Counted from the first letter of the stretch, positions 42,958 through 52,571 are shown. The stretch: 64,000 bases of DNA from Marinoscillum sp964351625 (GCA_964351625.1 CAYGOV010000015.1:52007-116006), one strand, 5' to 3'. Notes: generated by a model not told the origin, from the sequence alone. Program-made: numbers and translations.

Positions 42958-44577
42958 ATGAATAAATTCATTTCAATCATCAAACTGAAGCCAGGGCTTT
43001 TCACGCTAGGTCTTGGGTGCGGTTTGTTATCTGGACTTTTTACAGCCAATGTTATCAATCTCATCAAAGATGCATTGGAAGACGCAGTAGATATCACCTT
43101 TTTGATTCAAGTCCTTTTATTCAGTGTGCTTGCAGCAGGGGTGGGGGTTGCTTCTACCTATTTCATGGCGAAACTTACAAGCATTGTGAGTAGAGAACTT
43201 ACAAGGAATCTGTCACTCGATTTGCTTAAGGCTGAGTATCAGTACATTGAGAGTATGGAGGGTAAAATAGTCCCTGTGCTTACTAGAGATATTAAGACAG
43301 TAGCACATGTTGTCAATCGATTTCCTCCGTTTGTGATAGCGTCTACTACTATTGTCATTACCATGGCTAGGATGTTTATAGTAGATTCAGAAATCACCAC
43401 TTACTTTTTGATCATATTTGCTCTTCAGGCTTTTCTCTTGATTGCTCTTGTTCCAAAGCTTAAGCAGTTCAATAAGAGTGGATTAAAGTATAATAACCTG
43501 GTTTTTTCCGCTCTTTCCAATATGGTACGTGGACTAAAGGAGTTAACGCTCAACGCAAGCAAGCGAGAGGCGTTTATCAATAAGGTGATCATCACGGATG
43601 TGAAAAAGTCTACGCATTATGATGTGAAAGCCAAGGTAATTTCAGGCGTGAGTGAGCGAGTCACAGACATGCTTACCTTTCTTTTCATTGGTATATTTCT
43701 CTTTCTATGTACTGGCTATATTGATATAGATTTTGAGCGGTTCAAAGTTTTCTTGCCAATTGTACTTTTCCTTTTGCCATTTTTCGGAAAGGTGAGTGGT
43801 TTTATCAGAGATACCAAAGAAGTTGAAGCTGCGATGGGAGAGATTGAGAGTTTGAATCTATCGATTGCAGAAAAAAGAATAGATAGCCATGATCCTATTC
43901 CAGCATTAAATCCTAAAAATGACATTTTTGTCAAATTCGAAAATGTGCAATACGAGTATGTGAACTCCATGCACGAACGTAAGTTGGTGTTTGGGCCGCT
44001 TAACCTTGAGATCAAAAAGAACCAAATCACATTTCTGATTGGAGGAAATGGTAGTGGGAAAACGACTTTTGCTAAGCTGCTGACTGGTCTATATTTGCCA
44101 ATAGGTGGACAAATCAAACTTGAAGGTGAAACGAAAATTTCCCAAAACAACCTTCTCGCTTATCGCGAAAGCTTTTCGGCTTACTTCGCAGACTCCTTTA
44201 CTTTCCCTTATCTCTATCACTTGGAAGATGATTGGGTAGAGCAGAATGCAGATGATTTGATTCATTTGTTAGAGATGGAAGAAAAGGTCTCTGTGGAAAA
44301 CAAGGCATTCACTACGACCAACTTATCCTATGGTCAACGAAGTAGGTTGGCGTTGATTGCTAATATTTTAGATGACAAGGATTTCTATTTATTCGATGAG
44401 TGGGCAGCCAATCAAGATCCCTATTTTAAATCCATCTTTTATAACAAGTTGCTTCCAAAGCTGAAGGCCATGAACAAGACTGTTCTAGTGATCTCTCATG
44501 ATGAAAAATACTTTCATGTGGCGGATGAAATCATTGAGTTGAAAGAGGGTATGACCACTGATGCTGTACTTCGATAA
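42958..44577 (+). CDS. SyrD/PvdE-like ABC exporter (permease + ATPase)
   Basis: The 539-aa protein fuses a six-span membrane domain (about residues 1-285) with an ABC ATPase: Walker A GGNGSGKTT at 362-370, signature LSYGQ at 456-460, Walker B DFYLFDEWAANQDP at 475-488 and switch His in VISHDEKYFH. The EWAANQDP segment and short membrane domain are features of the cyclic-peptide/siderophore-precursor exporter family. No peptide synthase is in the window. Beside glycosyltransferases, export of a lipid-linked or glycan product is a possible alternative. A 148-bp gap precedes it. Confidence 0.85.
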   Translation: MNKFISIIKLKPGLFTLGLGCGLLSGLFTANVINLIKDALEDAVDITFLIQVLLFSVLAAGVGVASTYFMAKLTSIVSRELTRNLSLDLLKAEYQYIESMEGKIVPVLTRDIKTVAHVVNRFPPFVIASTTIVITMARMFIVDSEITTYFLIIFALQAFLLIALVPKLKQFNKSGLKYNNLVFSALSNMVRGLKELTLNASKREAFINKVIITDVKKSTHYDVKAKVISGVSERVTDMLTFLFIGIFLFLCTGYIDIDFERFKVFLPIVLFLLPFFGKVSGFIRDTKEVEAAMGEIESLNLSIAEKRIDSHDPIPALNPKNDIFVKFENVQYEYVNSMHERKLVFGPLNLEIKKNQITFLIGGNGSGKTTFAKLLTGLYLPIGGQIKLEGETKISQNNLLAYRESFSAYFADSFTFPYLYHLEDDWVEQNADDLIHLLEMEEKVSVENKAFTTTNLSYGQRSRLALIANILDDKDFYLFDEWAANQDPYFKSIFYNKLLPKLKAMNKTVLVISHDEKYFHVADEIIELKEGMTTDAVLR

Positions 44578-44597
44578 ATGATCCAGCTTTTCACATA

Positions 44598-45326
44598 ATG
44601 AGTATTCAAGTACTATATCGCCTATCGGACAAAGGCAGACCTAAGGAAAAATTAGCGAAAGCCACCAAGAAGGAATGCCTAGAAAATGCTATTGGAATTT
44701 TCGGTTTTGAGAATATCATCCTCTTTGCTGATAACTGCGAGGAGGATACTCTCGAAATGATCCGAAGTTGCGGCATAGTACCACAGATTATCAATCTAGG
44801 TAATTCAGCTTCATTTCGTCATGTTGCCCAATATGCTATAGATCACTATAATGACAGCCAGATTGTGTATTTACTGGAGGATGATTACTTGCATTTAAGT
44901 GATAGTGCTATTTGCGTCGAAGAGGGTTTGCAAATCGCAGACTATGTTACCCTTTATGATCATCCGGATAAATATGTGGATGCGAAGAATGGCGGCAATC
45001 CATTGGTGAAAAATGGTGGAGAGCTTACCAGAGTAGTTTTGACCAAGAGCACTCACTGGAAGCGTACCAATTCCACTACAATGACTTTCGCTTGTAAGGT
45101 GAAAACCCTGCGAAATGATTTTAATATTTGGTTAAAGCACACAAGCGGTGTTACCCCTAAGGACTTTAAGGCTTTCAAAAGATTGCTAGGAATAGGTGGT
45201 TTGTTTAACATGCTATTTGGTAAAGGCAGAGTTCTTATTTCGCCTATTCCCTCCCGATCGACTCATGCAGAAATAGCTTTCTTGGCGCCTTTGGTTGATT
45301 GGTCAAAGTTTGATTCAATGTCATGA
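44598..45326 (+). CDS. GT-A-like glycosyltransferase, unassigned family
   Basis: The 242-aa protein starts with VLYRLSDKGRPKEKLAKATK and has VYLLEDDYLH near residue 95, an EDD in the place of the metal-binding DxD of GT-A enzymes. NNSASFRHV-type donor loop is represented by NLGNSASFRHVAQYAI. The family cannot be named. It overlaps the GT17-type gene by four bases (ATGA), which supports a role in the same glycan. Confidence 0.6.
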   Translation: MSIQVLYRLSDKGRPKEKLAKATKKECLENAIGIFGFENIILFADNCEEDTLEMIRSCGIVPQIINLGNSASFRHVAQYAIDHYNDSQIVYLLEDDYLHLSDSAICVEEGLQIADYVTLYDHPDKYVDAKNGGNPLVKNGGELTRVVLTKSTHWKRTNSTTMTFACKVKTLRNDFNIWLKHTSGVTPKDFKAFKRLLGIGGLFNMLFGKGRVLISPIPSRSTHAEIAFLAPLVDWSKFDSMS

Positions 45327-46288
45327 GTGAAAGCCCAAAGATCTTTGATTGCTTCACATTCTTCAATGAGTATGATCTACTGGAGCTCCGTCTTAGTTAT
45401 CTGTATTCACATGTAGATCATTTCGTTATTGTAGAATCCGACCAGACTTTCAACGGGGCATCTAAAGCTTTCAATTTTGATGGCAATATGGAGCGGTATG
45501 CTCAATATTTAGATAAAATCACTTATGTGCAAGTGGCTATGCCCAATTTTAGAGAATCTAAGAAGGTAGCTTGGAAAAGAGAGGCATACCAGCGCAATGA
45601 AATCAAGAAAGGATTGGAAATTCTCAAGGCACAACCGGATGATGTAGTGATGATGGGGGATGTCGACGAAATACCAAACATTGAAGTGGTAAATCAGCTA
45701 AAGGAAGAAAACAGGTTTAAGGTTCAATCCTTTAGTAATCTTGATAAAATTAGGTCGATTATAGCGTGCTTATTTGGTTTGATAATTGATCTATTCAAAG
45801 GCATTTCTGAAAACAGGCTAAGACTAAAGCAGCTTATGATTTCACTCAATGATGAGCAGCTAATTCCCATACTTTTTCGAATGGATAACTTCTACTATTT
45901 TGTCAATAACAGAGAGAAAAGAAGAAACATCTGGAAGGGTACTTTGTGGTTGAAGTATAGTGTGCTTAATGATTTTTCATTAGATGATCTCAGAGAGCTT
46001 CGAAGATTTCCTTTAAGAGCTATTGATTCAGCTGGTTGGCATTTTTCTTATCTCGGAGGGATTAAGTTGATCAAGCATAAGCTACGCAATTTTTCTCACC
46101 AAGAGTATAATACGGATCAAATAGTCAATGATGACTATATCAAGTTTTGCATTGAAAATGGATTTAGTCTGTTTTCTTATTTCAAGGATAAGAATATATC
46201 ACCTGAGTTCGAAAGATTAGGGGCCAATGAATTTCCAACTTCATTGAAGAATATTATTGTTAATTATCCTCAGCTTTTTTATAAGTAA
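45323..46288 (+). CDS. GT17-like N-acetylglucosaminyltransferase
   Basis: The 321-aa protein has the layout of family GT17 (bisecting GlcNAc transferase type): KIFDCFTFFNEYDLLELRLSYLYSHVDHFVIVES, NMERYAQYLDKITYVQV, KREAYQRNEIKKGL and MMGDVDEIPN, with the acidic metal site in DVDE. The family is best known from eukaryotes, but bacterial members occur in surface-glycan loci. Sugar and acceptor are unknown. It overlaps the convergent GT2 gene by 29 bases. Confidence 0.8.
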   Translation: MSESPKIFDCFTFFNEYDLLELRLSYLYSHVDHFVIVESDQTFNGASKAFNFDGNMERYAQYLDKITYVQVAMPNFRESKKVAWKREAYQRNEIKKGLEILKAQPDDVVMMGDVDEIPNIEVVNQLKEENRFKVQSFSNLDKIRSIIACLFGLIIDLFKGISENRLRLKQLMISLNDEQLIPILFRMDNFYYFVNNREKRRNIWKGTLWLKYSVLNDFSLDDLRELRRFPLRAIDSAGWHFSYLGGIKLIKHKLRNFSHQEYNTDQIVNDDYIKFCIENGFSLFSYFKDKNISPEFERLGANEFPTSLKNIIVNYPQLFYK

Positions 46289-47198
46289 TCCCATCTACCA
46301 CTCCTCTGCAAAGTTCCTTTGTGTGGCTAAACTGTAGGGTTATTGCATAATAGATTGTCGAGAAAATCACATCTATTAGGATGTATGATAAGGTATAAAC
46401 CTTCTTGATTCCGGACATGTGAGTCTTGAAGAACATCAGTCGGTTTCTTGTTCCCAAGTAAGATAGAAACGGTGGCTTGCGCTTATTATGCCGACTAGAT
46501 CCACCTGCTACATGCCAAATGATTGACTCTGGTACCACGGCTATTTGATACCCTTCGCTTGTTAGTCGGTAGGAGAGATCAGTGTCTTCGTAGTAGGCAA
46601 AATAGTCCTTATTGAATCCTCCAAATTCTTTTAACACATCTGCTTTGATCAAAATACAGCAGCCTGTAAGGTAGTCCGGCGCGATAGTAGTTTTGAATTG
46701 ACCTACATCTATAACCTTGCGTTGATAGCTATAGCCTTTGGCTTTGCCAACGCTGACTTTTCCACCCAGAGCCCAAATCATTCTCGGGGCATGTTTGAAA
46801 TAGATTTTCGGTGATAATGCGGTGTACTTATTATTGCTAGCACTAATCTTATTAACTAAGATTTTTAAGAAATCTCGTTCTACGATTGTGTCATTGTTCA
46901 AAGCCAAGATAAGTTCAAAGCCATGATCGTAAGCATAACGGAATCCAACATTATTGCCTTCTGCAAAACCTAAATTTTCAGTTTGTTGCAAAACTTCGGT
47001 ATGTGGGTAGGACGCTTTGATTTTATTCTTAGGATCTTCTTTGGAGTTATTATCAACTACTACCACCCTGTAATTGGAATAGTTAATTTTGCCTATAGAT
47101 TCTAAGCAGTCCAGCGTCAAATTCAACTGATTCCAGTTGATGAGCACTATGCAAACTGAAGGCTCTTTCTGAAGGTGAGTTGACGTTGGTTCACTCAT
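46260..47198 (-). CDS. GT2-family glycosyltransferase
   Basis: The 312-aa enzyme has a GT2 N-terminus, SVCIVLINWNQLNLTLDCLESIGKINYSNYRVVVVDNNS, then NLGFAEGNNVGFRYA, a metal motif NNDTIV, an acceptor-site run FGGFNKDYFAYYEDTDLSYR, and a C-terminal hydrophobic span (about 260-285) that may anchor it. This pattern is typical of rhamnosyl- or similar transferases for O-antigen or exopolysaccharide. The ATG is at 47198. It is on the opposite strand to the preceding glycosyltransferases. Confidence 0.88.
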   Translation of the reverse strand: MSEPTSTHLQKEPSVCIVLINWNQLNLTLDCLESIGKINYSNYRVVVVDNNSKEDPKNKIKASYPHTEVLQQTENLGFAEGNNVGFRYAYDHGFELILALNNDTIVERDFLKILVNKISASNNKYTALSPKIYFKHAPRMIWALGGKVSVGKAKGYSYQRKVIDVGQFKTTIAPDYLTGCCILIKADVLKEFGGFNKDYFAYYEDTDLSYRLTSEGYQIAVVPESIIWHVAGGSSRHNKRKPPFLSYLGTRNRLMFFKTHMSGIKKVYTLSYILIDVIFSTIYYAITLQFSHTKELCRGVVDGITYKKAEDN

Positions 47199-47237
47199 TT
47201 TGTTAGCAATTGCTACACATAAAACCTGAGGATATAA

Positions 47238-47921
47238 TTAAGCTTCCCAGTTGTATTTATCATACTCAACTTTGATGCGTTCTGCTATCTCCTCTTTAGT
47301 GAGTGCGGAGAGATGCTTACAAAACTTGGTGTTACGCTTACTGACAATCTCAGAAGGCAAGTAGCCTATCATATTGTCGAATTTTGGTTCTTGCATCACA
47401 CCTCTAAGGAGTACGTTCTGAGTTCTAGGATGTACATCTGCCAGATGCCTCAGTTTTCCTTGACCTAATGTCAACCACTCATCTATCATGCTGCGTACAT
47501 CTATGCTGTTTTTCATGATATTGAATCCAGCATTGGGAAGTGTCCATCGCTTGAGCTCCCAGCTTAGTTTAAAGTTGTGAGAGAAGTAGATGCCAAACGT
47601 ATTTGAACCATCTTTTTGAAATAGAATCTGCTTTTCGGCTGTCATATGCTTATCTATAAGCGATTCCAAACTCAGACCTAATTGGTCGTGATATATGAAA
47701 GTATCAGCATCCACCATGACCACATAATCTGCTTTGGTTACCTTTAAATGATCTTGAATCATTTTTATCCTACTCCAAGTGAATGCCATATCAGGAATAA
47801 GCTTTTCACCGAAATGGTGAAAGTCATAGCCGTGCTGGGCACAGTATTTCTTCCAAATCGGAATAGAATATTGAGTATAAATATCAATGTCTTTGGTGGA
47901 CAGCATTAGTATATCTATCAT
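47238..47921 (-). CDS. GT34-like glycosyltransferase
   Basis: The 227-aa protein has a GT-A fold with YVVMVDADTFIYH (metal-binding DAD near residue 73) and WTLPNAGFNIMKNS near residue 130, a combination that recalls galactosyl/mannosyltransferases of family GT34. DFHHFGEKLIPDMAFTWSRIKMIQDHL precedes the DxD as in that family. Assignment is from pattern only. It lies 13 bases after the GT90-type gene on the same strand. Confidence 0.65.
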   Translation of the reverse strand: MIDILMLSTKDIDIYTQYSIPIWKKYCAQHGYDFHHFGEKLIPDMAFTWSRIKMIQDHLKVTKADYVVMVDADTFIYHDQLGLSLESLIDKHMTAEKQILFQKDGSNTFGIYFSHNFKLSWELKRWTLPNAGFNIMKNSIDVRSMIDEWLTLGQGKLRHLADVHPRTQNVLLRGVMQEPKFDNMIGYLPSEIVSKRNTKFCKHLSALTKEEIAERIKVEYDKYNWEA

Positions 47922-47934
47922 AGGTCAAGTTTTG

Positions 47935-48918
47935 TTATACTATAATTTCTAATCGCTTGGCGTATTCTTTTAGGAACATCATTCGCATATTAGTATCATA
48001 TTTTCTATCAAGAAATTGGAAGGCATATTGCTTTCCATTTTGTGCAATTTCATTGCACTGATTGTCATTATTTGCTGCCCAAGCTAGTAGTTCTTCAAGA
48101 TTTGAAAGTTCATCGTTCAGAGGTAAATAATGAACATATGGGATAAGCTTTTCTTCCATTGTCCATGATGTCCATTCTGGTTTTGGCATGATCACAACGG
48201 AATTCGAATACAAAACCCACCGAATATTACTAGCCAAGTCGTTGCCCTGAAGGCTTACAATAAATTTGTAGTTGAGCTGCTGGCTCACAGAAATTTTATT
48301 TTTAACAAATGCTTCGAGATGCGGTTTTTGTTTGACTGTTGAAAAACCAATATCATATTTTTCAAAATAGCTCTTCACAAAATCTTCTCTGACGCTTTCA
48401 CCGGTAGTTGCCCCTCGCCAAATAACGCTATTGATTTTTTTACTCCAAGGTATGTCGTTTTTTTCCACTACTAGACATGGAGTGTTGTATCGAAGCGAGC
48501 GTAAGTCATATAAAACAGCCGCCTTATCTGATACTCTTCTTGCTTTTCTGATCACAGGCAATTCATCGGTAGCTCCTGATTCACCATAAAAAATTGGAAA
48601 TTTCACTTCTTCAATATTTGATTCAATTTGATCAAATGGTAGGAAGAAATCGACCAGAGAGTGTAGGTCACGGTAACTTTTCAAAAAAGGCAGGGCTCTG
48701 ATTTCTCTGATTGCGGGTAAGTGCATCAAATGTTTGCAGTACCAATGTGTGAGACTGCCTTTGAAGTCTGAAAAGGAGAAGTAATTCACTTCTGTTTTGG
48801 TCCAGAAGTTTCGATTTTTGAGCTCCATCAACTCGCTGATGTTCAGCTCAATGGATTTATGATGATTGAGGTAATACGCTATCCTTTCTTCAGGACTTAT
48901 CCAATGTTTTTTATCCAC
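47935..48918 (-). CDS. GT90 (CAP10-like) glycosyltransferase
   Basis: The 327-aa protein starts at GTG and has the family GT90 landmarks: VIWRGATTGESVREDFVK near residue 165, then QLNYKFIVSLQGNDLASNIRWVLYSNSVVIMPKPEWTSWTMEEKLIPYVHYLPL, and a closing AQNGKQYAFQFLDR. CAP10 and Rumi/POGLUT are eukaryotic members; bacterial ones modify lipopolysaccharide. A role in LPS or capsule is likely, the sugar is not known. Confidence 0.8.
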   Translation of the reverse strand: MDKKHWISPEERIAYYLNHHKSIELNISELMELKNRNFWTKTEVNYFSFSDFKGSLTHWYCKHLMHLPAIREIRALPFLKSYRDLHSLVDFFLPFDQIESNIEEVKFPIFYGESGATDELPVIRKARRVSDKAAVLYDLRSLRYNTPCLVVEKNDIPWSKKINSVIWRGATTGESVREDFVKSYFEKYDIGFSTVKQKPHLEAFVKNKISVSQQLNYKFIVSLQGNDLASNIRWVLYSNSVVIMPKPEWTSWTMEEKLIPYVHYLPLNDELSNLEELLAWAANNDNQCNEIAQNGKQYAFQFLDRKYDTNMRMMFLKEYAKRLEIIV

Positions 48919-49004
48919 GGGTCAACAGGGGTAATGCTAAAAAAAGAAGATGCAAACTTAACGAAACTTTCACAAAATACTCTTTGAGATAAGCCAAGCA
49001 AGCT

Positions 49005-49037
49005 TTTGAGGAAATGTTACATATTCGGCTAATTTTG
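49005..49037 (+). promoter_or_regulatory. candidate promoter for the gene at 49,062
   Basis: TTTG at 49005-49008, a 21-base spacer and TAATTTTG at 49030-49037 match the Bacteroidota promoter. The start codon follows 24 bases after the -7 box. On the other strand TAAGTTTG at 48953-48960 could serve the GT90-type gene. Confidence 0.55.
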
Positions 49038-49061
49038 CCGAGAATCTATAGAATTTGAAAC

Positions 49062-49937
49062 GTGCGAATATTTAAGGAAATAGTTAGACTTATGAAACTC
49101 AGGACTAAAAGCCCTGAGTATTGGGTTGGGAAGATGATAGGGAAGGAACAATCCAAGGCGGTAATTTCATTGTCTATTTTGCCTACTAGATTCCGAGGAT
49201 TTGAACCAACGTTGAATTCACTCACTGATCAATCCGTATTGCCAGCCAAAATCATCATCAACCTTCCTCGACATTTCAAAAGGGATAAGACAAATTATGT
49301 GATTCCCGAATATGTCAAGAATCATCCTTTGGTGGAGATCAACTGGCTGGAGAATGATCTTGGGCCTGCCACTAAAATGCTGCCCACTTTGGATTTGTAT
49401 AAGGACTCACCAGAACAATTAATCATTGTTCTTGATGATGATCAGATCTATTCAAAGGAGATGGTGGAAAATTATGTTCATCATGCCAAACTACTCCCAG
49501 ATGCAGCGCTGACTTTGTCTGGATGGACTGTGCCTTTGAGTTTTGATCATGCTGATAAAGTGCAGTTATATGGGGGAATAGTTAGGGTTTATAGAAGGGA
49601 CAATTCCGTAACCGAACCAGTTCGAGTGGATTGTTTGCAAGGTGCTGCTAGCTTTGCAGTAAAACCTAAATTGTTTGATCGAACTGTTCACGAGCTTGAC
49701 AAAGCGCCAAAGGAAGCCTTTTTTGTAGATGATATTTGGGTGAGTGGAAACCTTTCAAGGTTAAATTCACCGGTGTATGTGGTGCCAGCGCCCTTTAGGT
49801 TTGGGAGATTTGTTTCGGTGAGACAATCCACCAAAGTTGGATTGTCGAGCACAGTCAATGTAGATAATACCAATAACAATAAGCTCTACCGATACTTCGA
49901 AAAGGATTGGTGGTCTCTTAGACAAAATAGGCTTTGA
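49062..49937 (+). CDS. GT-A-like glycosyltransferase, unassigned family
   Basis: The 291-aa protein has VISLSILPTRFRGFEPTLNSLTDQSVLPAKIIINLPR and IIVLDDDQIYSKEM, where DDD is the metal-binding motif. VDCLQGAASFAVKPKLF and FFVDDIWVSGNL are the acceptor-side segments of this group, often seen in LPS-linked loci. The start is GTG at 49062; the ATG at 49092 is an alternative that gives 281 aa. It lies 32 bases before the epimerase gene on the same strand. Confidence 0.75.
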   Translation: MRIFKEIVRLMKLRTKSPEYWVGKMIGKEQSKAVISLSILPTRFRGFEPTLNSLTDQSVLPAKIIINLPRHFKRDKTNYVIPEYVKNHPLVEINWLENDLGPATKMLPTLDLYKDSPEQLIIVLDDDQIYSKEMVENYVHHAKLLPDAALTLSGWTVPLSFDHADKVQLYGGIVRVYRRDNSVTEPVRVDCLQGAASFAVKPKLFDRTVHELDKAPKEAFFVDDIWVSGNLSRLNSPVYVVPAPFRFGRFVSVRQSTKVGLSSTVNVDNTNNNKLYRYFEKDWWSLRQNRL

Positions 49938-49969
49938 TGTAAATTGCCTCATGGCCAGAATAGATCTAT

Positions 49970-50998
49970 ATGAATAAAAAAATACTCGTCACGGGGGCCG
50001 CAGGATTTATCGGTTTTCATCTGGTGAAAATGCTTATGGAATCTTCGGAAGAATACGAGGTGGTAGGCTTGGATAATATCAATGACTACTATCCGATGAC
50101 ATTGAAATTTGAGCGTTTGAAGGAGTTAGGAATCCATCCTGATTTCATCAGGTATGGCAAAGTGACTAAGAGCAGACTTTACGATCGTTTCGAGTTTAAT
50201 AGGGTAGATATTTCTGATGAAAAGGCCTTAACTGATCTGTTTAAAAATTCTTCATTCGATTATGTCATTCATTTGGCAGCTCAAGCTGGTGTGAGATATA
50301 GTATTGATAATCCCAGAGCTTATATCCAATCCAATGTCGTGGGATTCAATAATATTTTAGAAGCATGTCGTGAATATCCTGTGAAGCATTTGGTATATGC
50401 CAGCAGCTCCAGTGTATATGGACTCAATAGTGAGCAGCCATTTTCAGTTAACCACAAAGTAGATCAGCCAGCAAGTTTATATGCCGCTACCAAAAAAAGT
50501 AATGAGTTGATGGCTCATACTTACAGCCACTTGTTCGGAATTCCTTCCACAGGATTGCGTTTTTTTACGGTTTATGGACCTTGGGGAAGACCAGATATGG
50601 CTCCTATGCTTTTTGCTAAGGCAATCTCAAACGGGGAAGCCATCAATGTTTACAACAATGGCAATATGCAAAGGGACTTTACATACGTCACCGATATTGT
50701 CAAGGGCGTTTGTGGTGTTTTAGAGTCCATACCTAAGCCAAATCATAACAATGTTCCCTATCGTATTTTCAATATTGGAAATAGCAAGCCAGTGCAATTG
50801 ATGGATTTCATCGATGTGTTGGGAAATGCCCTAGGAGTAGAGGTGAAGAAGAACTTCATGCCAATGCAAGAAGGTGATGTGGTAAGTACCTACGCAGATG
50901 TGACCGAATTGAAAAAAGAAACCGGCTATGAGCCCAAAACATCTATCGAGGAGGGAATTGATAGTTTTGTGAAATGGTACAAAGCCTTTTATAAGTAA
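49970..50998 (+). CDS. UDP-sugar 4-epimerase (UDP-glucuronate type)
   Basis: The 342-aa extended SDR has the NAD loop VTGAAGFIGFHLVKML, VIHLAAQAGVRYSIDNPRAYIQSN (typical of UDP-GlcA 4-epimerases), active-site Ser-Ser in YASSSSVYG and YxxxK as YAATKKS, and FFTVYGPWGRPDMAP. It would supply UDP-galacturonate or a related sugar for the glycan built by the neighbouring glycosyltransferases. Family is sure; exact sugar is inferred from motif resemblance. Confidence 0.88.
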   Translation: MNKKILVTGAAGFIGFHLVKMLMESSEEYEVVGLDNINDYYPMTLKFERLKELGIHPDFIRYGKVTKSRLYDRFEFNRVDISDEKALTDLFKNSSFDYVIHLAAQAGVRYSIDNPRAYIQSNVVGFNNILEACREYPVKHLVYASSSSVYGLNSEQPFSVNHKVDQPASLYAATKKSNELMAHTYSHLFGIPSTGLRFFTVYGPWGRPDMAPMLFAKAISNGEAINVYNNGNMQRDFTYVTDIVKGVCGVLESIPKPNHNNVPYRIFNIGNSKPVQLMDFIDVLGNALGVEVKKNFMPMQEGDVVSTYADVTELKKETGYEPKTSIEEGIDSFVKWYKAFYK

Positions 50999-51035
50999 TT
51001 TTCAAACCACTTCTTTCGAGTTCAGTTAGGTAGCT

Positions 51036-51938
51036 ATGCTTAAAGTGGCCTGGTCCAAAGAATACAATCATCCTTTGCCCCCAAAGCATCGGTTTCCTAT
51101 GCAGAAGTATGACCTTTTACCTTCCCAGTTACTTCTTGAAGGTATCATTGACGAAGAAGATCTTTTTGCTCCTCGTAAACTCACAGAGGGAGAAGTTCTA
51201 GCTGTACATACTAGGGATTACTGGAAGAAACTCCAAGCCCTAAGCTTAACAAGATCTGAAGAGAGAAGAAGTGGCTTCCCTCTGTCTGATTCGTTAGTGC
51301 AGCGAGAGCTTACAATAAACGGAGGCACTTTACAATGCACCCATTTCGCAATGGAACATGGAGTGGCTTTTAATATTGCAGGGGGCACCCATCATGCTTT
51401 TAGTGATCGGGCAGAAGGCTTTTGTCTACTCAATGATCAAGCGATAGCAGCTAAATACTTACTCGATACTTGCTTAGTGAAGAGTATTTTGATCGTGGAT
51501 CTGGATGTTCATCAAGGTAATGGTACTGCCGAAATATTTACCAATAGTCCAGCGGTAGTTACGTTTAGTATGCATGGAAAAAAGAATTACCCAATGCATA
51601 AGGAGAGGTCTGATCTTGATATTGAATTAGAAGATAACACTAGTGATAAAACGTACCTAGACCTGCTTTCTAAGAATTTGGAATGGTTAATAGAAAGACA
51701 GAAGCCTGACTTTATTTTCTATCAAGCTGGTGTGGATGTTTTGGCTACAGACAAACTTGGCCGATTAGGATTAACCATGGATGGATGTAAGAAACGTGAT
51801 CAGCATGTCTTTACTCTCACCCAAAAGCATAACATACCAATAGTAGTCACTATGGGAGGGGGATATTCAGAGGATATTAAATTGATAATAGAGGCACATA
51901 CCAATACCTTCAGAGTGGCCCGAGATATTTACTTTTAA
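51036..51938 (+). CDS. histone deacetylase-family amidohydrolase
   Basis: The 300-aa protein has the HDAC zinc-site pattern: GGTHHAFSDRAEGFCLLNDQAIAA with the active-site His pair, LIVDLDVHQGNGTAEIF with zinc-binding Asp and His, and YQAGVDVLATDKLGRL with the third ligand Asp. Bacterial members deacetylate acetoin-related proteins or polyamines; the substrate here is unknown. It ends convergently with the paralogous membrane-anchored protein gene, three bases apart. Confidence 0.92.
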   Translation: MLKVAWSKEYNHPLPPKHRFPMQKYDLLPSQLLLEGIIDEEDLFAPRKLTEGEVLAVHTRDYWKKLQALSLTRSEERRSGFPLSDSLVQRELTINGGTLQCTHFAMEHGVAFNIAGGTHHAFSDRAEGFCLLNDQAIAAKYLLDTCLVKSILIVDLDVHQGNGTAEIFTNSPAVVTFSMHGKKNYPMHKERSDLDIELEDNTSDKTYLDLLSKNLEWLIERQKPDFIFYQAGVDVLATDKLGRLGLTMDGCKKRDQHVFTLTQKHNIPIVVTMGGGYSEDIKLIIEAHTNTFRVARDIYF

Positions 51939-51941
51939 TGA

Positions 51942-52571
51942 CTATTTACTCGCTTGTTGAGCTATCAAATTATCTATTTCTTCTATTATGTAGTCAATCT
52001 TCTCAAGTAGTATAACAGAAGCTACACTTTCCGTATGAAGGAGCGAGTCAATTTCAATATATATATGTTGTTCCATCTTGAAATCTGGCCTACTAGAATA
52101 TCCAAATGAGCTTTTAAGGTGCATATTGGCATATTTAAGGGCTACTTTAGCCAATTCAGGATGGTTGCTTTCTGCATAGCGTTCAGACACTCTTAGTTCG
52201 GCTCGCGCAAGTTGATTTAGTGCATTTTCAAAATTGGTATCCAAGGCATGTTTATCTAATTCTCCTTTTTCGATATCACTTCTTACTTTTTCTAACCCTT
52301 CAATGGCAATATTTATCATTTCATCACTTTCCGTATCAATATCCGTTTGTATTTCTCTAATCATCCCTATCGCTTGATCAAGATGGAGTAAACTTCTATC
52401 TAACGAACTTTCCTTGGCATAATATTTCACGTTACTCAAGTGAATATCCGCTAAAGCAGATGTTTCATTTAAAGTAGGGTGCTCTGACTTATATGGATTT
52501 GAAAAAAAGTGAACGACGAAGAGTCCACTAATTAAAAATATAAGCGTAGCGACGTATTTAAAGGCTTTCAT
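51942..52571 (-). CDS. membrane-anchored helical protein, paralogue of the 32,569-33,222 gene
   Basis: The 209-aa protein has one N-terminal hydrophobic span (about residues 5-24) and a helical charged domain. It shares the layout and several motif blocks of the gene at 32.6-33.2 kb: VKYYAKESSLDRSLLHLDQAIGMIREI / SRQYYSEHSRSRSLHQLRQAIIAIKKI, AELRVSERYAESN / AELKVTEHFVESH and IIEEIDNLIAQQ / IIEELDNLESTL. The function is unknown. It is the last chromosomal gene before the mobile element and is separated from it by a terminator. Confidence 0.78.
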   Translation of the reverse strand: MKAFKYVATLIFLISGLFVVHFFSNPYKSEHPTLNETSALADIHLSNVKYYAKESSLDRSLLHLDQAIGMIREIQTDIDTESDEMINIAIEGLEKVRSDIEKGELDKHALDTNFENALNQLARAELRVSERYAESNHPELAKVALKYANMHLKSSFGYSSRPDFKMEQHIYIEIDSLLHTESVASVILLEKIDYIIEEIDNLIAQQASK

